Below, piece by piece: positions 8,242 to 12,282 of a stretch of DNA of 12,282 nucleotides. The stretch lies in NCBI GenBank assembly GCA_010094045.1, contig ML986846.1, forward strand, positions 1,715 to 13,996, given 5' to 3'. The notes under the pieces were generated by a model. The model had not been told where the DNA came from. It made no database searches and saw only the letters and a program-made list of their open reading frames with translations. This DNA comes from Lojkania enalia. Its lineage: Eukaryota > Ascomycota > Dothideomycetes > Pleosporales. Position 1 is the first letter of the stretch; each line of letters opens with the position of its first letter. Made by a program: the position numbers and the translations under genes.

Positions 8242-9850
8242 TTAATAAATACGCTTTTATAATAGCTTCTTATTAGTAGTAGTACTAGAATTAATATTCT
8301 TCTAGTTAATCTCCTAGTTAATCTCTAGTTCTTTATTATATATCTAGACTAGAAGTTTAAAGAGATTTATAACCTTATTAGTATTATAAAAAGAGTTTAA
8401 CTTGTTAGTATTTTAGGCCTCTATAGCCTAGTATATTTCTTTAATATAATAGTTCTCTCCGCTTATTATATATTTTAAAAATATAATATTCTAGATTCTC
8501 TATATAATAAGGTAATATCTTTTATCCTCGATTATATTTCTAGTAGTATTAAAGACCCGTTTAATACTAACTTCTATAATTTATATTAAGAGAATATTTC
8601 TTATTACCTAAATAAGCCGCGGATACTAATATTTATTTACTCTCTACCAGCCTAATATATTAAAGTTATAACCTCGAATAGAAGGTATATTTAGATAACT
8701 TTCTCCTTCTTAATAAGTTAGTCCTTTCTCTTCTTTCTCTCCCTCTTCCTCTCTCTCTCTCTCTCCCTCTTCTATATTACTTAGATTCTAGTTTAGAAAA
8801 TTTAAGAAGCTACTTAAGAATAAATATTATAAAGATAGTTTATAAAACTACTTATTACTCTATATCTATTAAAGTTAAGATATTATAGATAAAATATAGT
8901 CTAGTATATTCTTATTATAGTAATTAAGATATTTAAGAAATTATTAGTAATAGGTTTCCCTATATTAAAAGTTTTAAGTTTTATTCTATAGTTATAGTTA
9001 GAATCTAATATAATATATAGTTATAATAAAAGTATATTATATACTATAAGTTTTTAGAATAGATCTAAGATTATTATATAGTTAAATAAGTAACTACGCT
9101 TTATATCTATTTTTAAGTAATATTTACTTAATTTAAATCGACCCTTCTCTATTATAGCTCTTACTACTATTAGCTAATCTAAGTTACTCTCTATATCTTT
9201 AGTTAGATTTGTATTTATATTATCTAGAAAATTAAAGAGCTTATTATATATTTGCTAAATATACTAGATCTAAGACTTTATATTCTTATTAAATACTTTA
9301 GTTACTCTTTTAAAATTGTTAAATAGGTCTATAATTAGTATTAAATAGTATTATTTAGTAGTAGATAGTTAAAGTTGCTAGAGATTATAAAAATCTACCT
9401 TAGTATTCTTATTATTACTAGATCTCTAAATAGAGATCTTTAAGTTAATTTTATATTAAAGCTAGTTATTAATATATTATTTAAAGTCTACCGCTTAATT
9501 ATATATATTAAATATTAAATTCTATTAAGTTAGAAAATTTTTTATTTTAGATAGCTAGTATTTAGGTAGTAGAGAGCTTTATAAAGTAATAAAACGTTTA
9601 TAGTACTATAATAATCAATTAATTACTTTATAAATAGCTTAAATCTAACTAGAAATTAGTATATAATAACTATAATAACTAACTATAATAAAAAGCTATA
9701 TCTTATAAAGAGAATTTAAGATAGAAACTTATATCTAGATCTTATTTATATTACGTTACTATAAAGTTTCTCTATTTCCTATCTTTTTAGGGGGTATAAA
9801 TTTAAGATAGTAAATAATTTTCTAAACAATAAGATTAATAATATAAGTAA
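8242..9850 (-). pseudogene. hAT-family transposase pseudogene
   Basis: This is the relic of a hAT transposase with an RNase-H-like fold, identified from several blocks in family order. Around 9760-9800 lies the block preceding the catalytic core, with FIPP at 9789-9800. The inter-domain block spans about 9060-9400. It contains DFYNL, IIDLFNNFKRVTKVFN, LFNFLDN and KLSKYYLKIDIKRSYLFNY, ending IILDLF, which corresponds to the family's pattern KYY-aromatic-AA-x-LDP. The C-terminal dimerisation domain spans about 8450-8670, with ILGW*RVNKY*YPRL (stop in the second Trp of the WW pair at 8644-8649) and KRVFNTTRNIIEDKRYYL, matching ERVFS/N. The reading phase changes between 9140 and 8676, where a polypyrimidine tract lies. 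TAA/TAG stops at former Trp, Gln and Arg codons are frequent. The catalytic Asp of the core and the N-terminal BED finger were not identified; the gene may begin as far upstream as about 10600. Confidence 0.82.
8722..8773. repeat. 52-nt polypyrimidine tract with (CT)n core
   Basis: This is an unbroken run of C and T on the plus strand with a CT-repeat core at about 8749-8764. It lies inside the hAT pseudogene, between two blocks that read in different phases, so its length change is a likely source of a frameshift. A tract lacking A and G has no CpA, which explains why its C residues survived RIP. Confidence 0.9.
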
Positions 9851-10705
9851 GATATAGAATTATATTCTTCTTATAATTCTATTTAATACTATCTTTATAT
9901 AGTTTCTCTTATATTATATATATAAGTATACTATTATTAGTAGTATCATTGTATATAACTACTAGTAATTGTTATTATATATTTATATTTAATAGAATAT
10001 ATAGAACTTCTATTACTATAAAAGTACTAGTATAGCTTTCTTAAATAGGGATAAAATTAAGTAGTTTCTTATAGAACTCCTAATTCTAATTAATATAGTA
10101 CCCTTTTACTATAGGAAAACTAAAGTAGTTCTTTATAAACTAGGTATTAAACGCGATTAATATCTTTATACTTTAGCTAAGATTATATAAAAGAGAGAAC
10201 TAAGCTATTATAACTTTATACTTAAATAGCCCTATAAAACTAAATTAGCTAATTAATATAGTACTTAGTTAAAGAAACTAAATAAATTGTTAAAAGAACG
10301 GGTAATCTACTATTTAAAAAGACTAGTTATTATTAATAATAATATAGACTAGTTTATACTTAAAAGTACTAGTAGAATATAATAGTATAATTAGATCTTT
10401 ATTATTAAAAGGCTTAGTTATAGATATATAGAACCTATTATACTTAAAAGCTAAAGTTTTTAAATAAATATAGAATCTAAAGTAATTTATTAGATACTTT
10501 TTACTATTATAATTCTTATTTAAATATATAAGTTAAAAACTATAGTAGTAATAGAATATAAATAAGTAACTATCTAGAAATTATATAGCTTCCTTAAATT
10601 ATTTCTAGATCTTATTATAATAAGTAGCTAAATTCTACCTTAGTTTATTAAATATATTTAAAGGGTCCTAAACTTATAATACTAATTCCTATTATACTAT
10701 CTATA
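9851..10705. other. Upstream part of the hAT-bearing element, no domain recognised
   Basis: This region should hold the N-terminal coding part and leader of the hAT transposase on the minus strand. Partly open minus-strand stretches exist around 10020-10170, but I could not find the Cys and His pairs of a BED zinc finger. All Cys codons would be expected to turn into Tyr under RIP. No other gene, RNA or repeat is visible. Confidence 0.4.
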
Positions 10706-10960
10706 TATTAATAAGTTCTATTACCCCCTATCTATTTTTTTATCTCCTATCTGCGGATATATAATTAGCTAATAGGTTTCTTAAAAACCTTAATAGGAAA
10801 TTAATAGAGCGTTAATTATAAGATACTAGATTTATATTAATATTAATATAACTATAATAAAACGCTATAATAAAGAATAGTAGAAATATTATAATATTAT
10901 AGGTATATAAGAAGTTAGAGTTAATAATTAAAAGTATCTAGCTATAAATTATATTTGTAA

Positions 10961-11036
<76 letters not shown>

Positions 11037-11089
11037 ATATATATAAAACTCTAGTAAAATAGTAGTATATTATACTATTATATTAAGTA
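10706..11089. repeat. Right arm of the long inverted repeat (384 bp)
   Basis: This is the partner of 7479-7853. Its inner 256 bp (10706-10961) and outer 53 bp (11037-11089) match the left arm without net indels. The right arm keeps C or G where the left has T or A at several sites, such as ATCCGCAGATAGG versus ATTTATAGATAGG. At other sites the left arm is the less mutated one. The last two bases are the TA target duplication of copy 3. Confidence 0.9.
10962..11036. repeat. (CTA)25 microsatellite in right arm
   Basis: This is a perfect run of 25 CTA units, the inverted counterpart of (TAG)22 at 7532-7597. The two differ by three units, which is exactly the 9-bp difference in length between the arms. 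Confidence 0.97.
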
Positions 11090-11160
11090 ACGTATTCTAC
11101 TATCGAAGTAGCTAAACTATTAAAGCGGCTACTTTTTCTTAGTATTATAAATACTATATA
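11090..11160. repeat. 5' terminal inverted repeat of copy 3
   Basis: This has the same layout as the other ends: ACGTATTCTAC, two 17-bp units (the outer one TCGAAG, close to the unmutated form), CTTTTTCTTAG and AATACTATATA. Its partner end lies outside the window. Confidence 0.85.
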
Positions 11161-11166
11161 TAAACT

Positions 11167-12282
11167 ATAATAAATCTATAATACAACCTTCTATTAATTT
11201 AATAAGAAGGTAGAATTGAGCTTACCTTATAGGCGAATAAATTAGGCTAGTTTAAGAGCGTATAATATACTGCTATAACTTTTAACGTATAATATTAACA
11301 ACTCTCTACTTAACTTTATAGAATCGCGTTTCGCCTTTATATATAACCAAATTATTAGAAGCTTATAGTAACCGAAGAATAAACAATCGTATAATATATT
11401 CTTAACCTTAATTCGCAAGGATTTACGCCCCGGCTATATAAGGTAATAGATATAGTAGATAAACTATTAGGTATATATAGTAGAATACTTATAGAAAAGA
11501 ATTAGTTTAAACAATTTATAGCGCGTATAAATAAGTTTAAAATAGCCTTTAATTAGGTAAAGAATTACTAAAGAATAAAATAAGAGAATTTAGAGGTTAT
11601 TAACATATAGTTTAAGCTTATATAAAATACAATTGTAAAATATAGTATATATAATAATAATATCTATAATTTTAATAAAATAGGCTTTTAAATAGATATT
11701 ATTAGTACTATAAAGGTTATTATAAGTTTAGAATATTATATAAGGCCTACTTTTATATAACTAGGTAATTATAAGTAGATTATAGTTATTTAAAGTATTT
11801 ATACTACTGCGTATATAATTCTACTATTTATTATCTATAAAAGATACGTCTATATCTTTATATAGTATAAAGAAGTAAGTATACTATATAATTAGAAAAT
11901 TTCAGTCTCTAAGAACGGCTAGATAAATAATACGCTTAATCTTAAGTAGCTAAAGTACTTTAATAAATATATAAAGATGCGTTAGGTAGAGTTATATAAA
12001 CTACTTATTTTAGATAGTTAATAAAGCTACCTTAACTAGGAATTTAAAAATTACTACCTTATATAAAAAATCCTAATATTTTATATACCTTTTTATTTAT
12101 TATATATATTTTAGCCTTTTAATATAGTTTACTTTTCGCTATTAAAGCTGAAGTATTTATAATATATATAAGATTTAGCGCGCCGATGCGTCTACTATAT
12201 TAATAAAGAAGGCTTTCTTCTAGCCTTTAAGAACGCGTTTTTTAATATATTTACGTATAAGAACTATTAAAAAGCCTTTAAA
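11167..12282 (+). pseudogene. Fot1/pogo-family DDE transposase pseudogene, copy 3 (5' part)
   Basis: This is the best-preserved copy, reading in one frame without indels to the window edge. The start is inferred at an ATA (former ATG) near 11167 or 11170, because EGRIEL, the beginning of the helix-turn-helix, starts at 11206. YILNLNSQGFTPRL lies at about 11392-11440, in the second helix-turn-helix. IYNFNKIGF lies at 11662-11688, with the first catalytic Asp (about residue 170) changed to Asn. LLILD lies at 12001-12015 with the second Asp (about residue 283) intact. The third motif around 12115-12129 reads PFNIV, with the Asp (about residue 319) changed to Asn. Thirty-five residues separate the second and third positions, as expected for the pogo group. 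The last readable block is KEGFLLAFKNAFFNIFT. Internal stops such as TAA at 11689 make it non-functional. Confidence 0.9.

Larger units (their letters stand above)
7479..11089 (-). mobile_element. hAT transposase relic inside a long inverted-repeat (foldback-like) structure
   Basis: A span of 3611 bp is bounded by the two long inverted arms and contains a minus-strand hAT transposase pseudogene. I infer that this is one RIP-degraded element with unusually long terminal inverted repeats. hAT elements normally have short terminal repeats and 8-bp target duplications. The outer boundary cannot be tested, because the right arm ends exactly at the TA where Fot1-like copy 3 inserted. Alternatives are a hAT element nested inside an older foldback element, or two opposed copies of a ~380-bp non-autonomous element flanking it by chance. 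Confidence 0.6.
11090..12282 (+). mobile_element. Fot1/pogo-type DNA transposon, copy 3 (truncated by window end)
   Basis: This is a third copy in the opposite orientation, beginning ACGTATTCTACTATCGAAG after TA at 11088-11089. The first 1193 bp are present; from the 1849-bp ancestral length about 656 bp should follow outside the window, ending near 12938 in window coordinates. It aligns with the reverse complement of copies 1 and 2 from their right ends. It keeps TCGAAG in its outer 17-bp unit and many CpA/TpG sites at 11190-11650, so it is less mutated than most of the window. Confidence 0.92.

Noticed and set aside
9980..10200. BED zinc finger at the start of the hAT transposase
   Set aside because: Partly open frames exist, but no Cys/His spacing could be matched with confidence after RIP.
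11140..11330. Alternative transposase start at the AT(G/A)AATACTATATA in the terminal repeat of copies 2 and 3
   Set aside because: That frame differs from the one carrying EGRIEL, YILNLNSQGFTPRL and IYNF, and no indel joins them, so the start near 11167 is preferred.
1..12282. Naturally AT-rich genome (apicomplexan or mitochondrial)
   Set aside because: The specific loss of CpA/TpG with retention of CpG, and the presence of RIPed Fot1 and hAT relics, point to a RIP-active ascomycete nucleus.
1..12282. Promoters, TATA boxes and terminators
   Set aside because: TATA-like and T-rich words occur everywhere at this base composition, and there is no intact gene to attach them to.
1..12282. Fungal regional centromere
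   Set aside because: RIPed transposon clusters are common in centromeres of some fungi, but sequence alone cannot distinguish this from any other AT-rich block; CENP-A mapping would be needed.

Overview
This window looks like an AT-rich, gene-free compartment of a filamentous ascomycete (Pezizomycotina) genome. It is dominated by transposon relics destroyed by repeat-induced point mutation (RIP). CpA and its complement TpG are almost absent over long stretches while TpA is extremely common, and many CpG, CpT and CpC sites survive. That is the signature of C-to-T change in the CpA context, and it differs from a uniformly AT-rich genome. I found no intact protein-coding gene, rRNA, tRNA or CRISPR array, and no regulatory site I could support.

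Layout. (1) 1-450 is less mutated and holds an unrecognised coding relic on the minus strand. (2) 450-2499 is heavily mutated, with a short ~33-bp repeat block and a plus-strand coding relic. (3) 2500-4517 and 4579-6366 are two head-to-tail copies of one Fot1/pogo-type DNA transposon. Each has TA target duplications, terminal inverted repeats of about 71 bp and a minus-strand DDE transposase pseudogene. Copy 1 carries a 12-unit array of a 17-bp motif in its left terminus. (4) 6369-7130 holds another plus-strand coding relic, possibly the downstream part of the one left of copy 1. (5) 7140-7478 is AT-rich and repetitive. (6) 7479-11089 is a long inverted-repeat structure with arms of 375 and 384 bp. 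Each arm contains a TAG/CTA microsatellite at the same place, and the arms enclose a minus-strand hAT transposase pseudogene. (7) 11090 to the window end is a third copy of the Fot1-like element in the opposite orientation, inserted exactly at the outer end of the right arm and cut by the window edge.

The three Fot1-like copies agree on an ancestral length of 1849 bp. Copy 1 is 2018 bp, explained by +170 bp of extra 17-mer units and a 1-bp loss. Copy 2 is 1788 bp, explained by a 62-bp deletion and a 1-bp gain. All three have lost the first and third catalytic aspartates by G-to-A change and carry many TAA/TAG stops, so none can encode an active transposase. The genes do not work together; they are a nested set of dead mobile elements. 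The observations most worth following are the post-RIP expansion of the 17-bp unit and the unusually long inverted repeats around the hAT relic.
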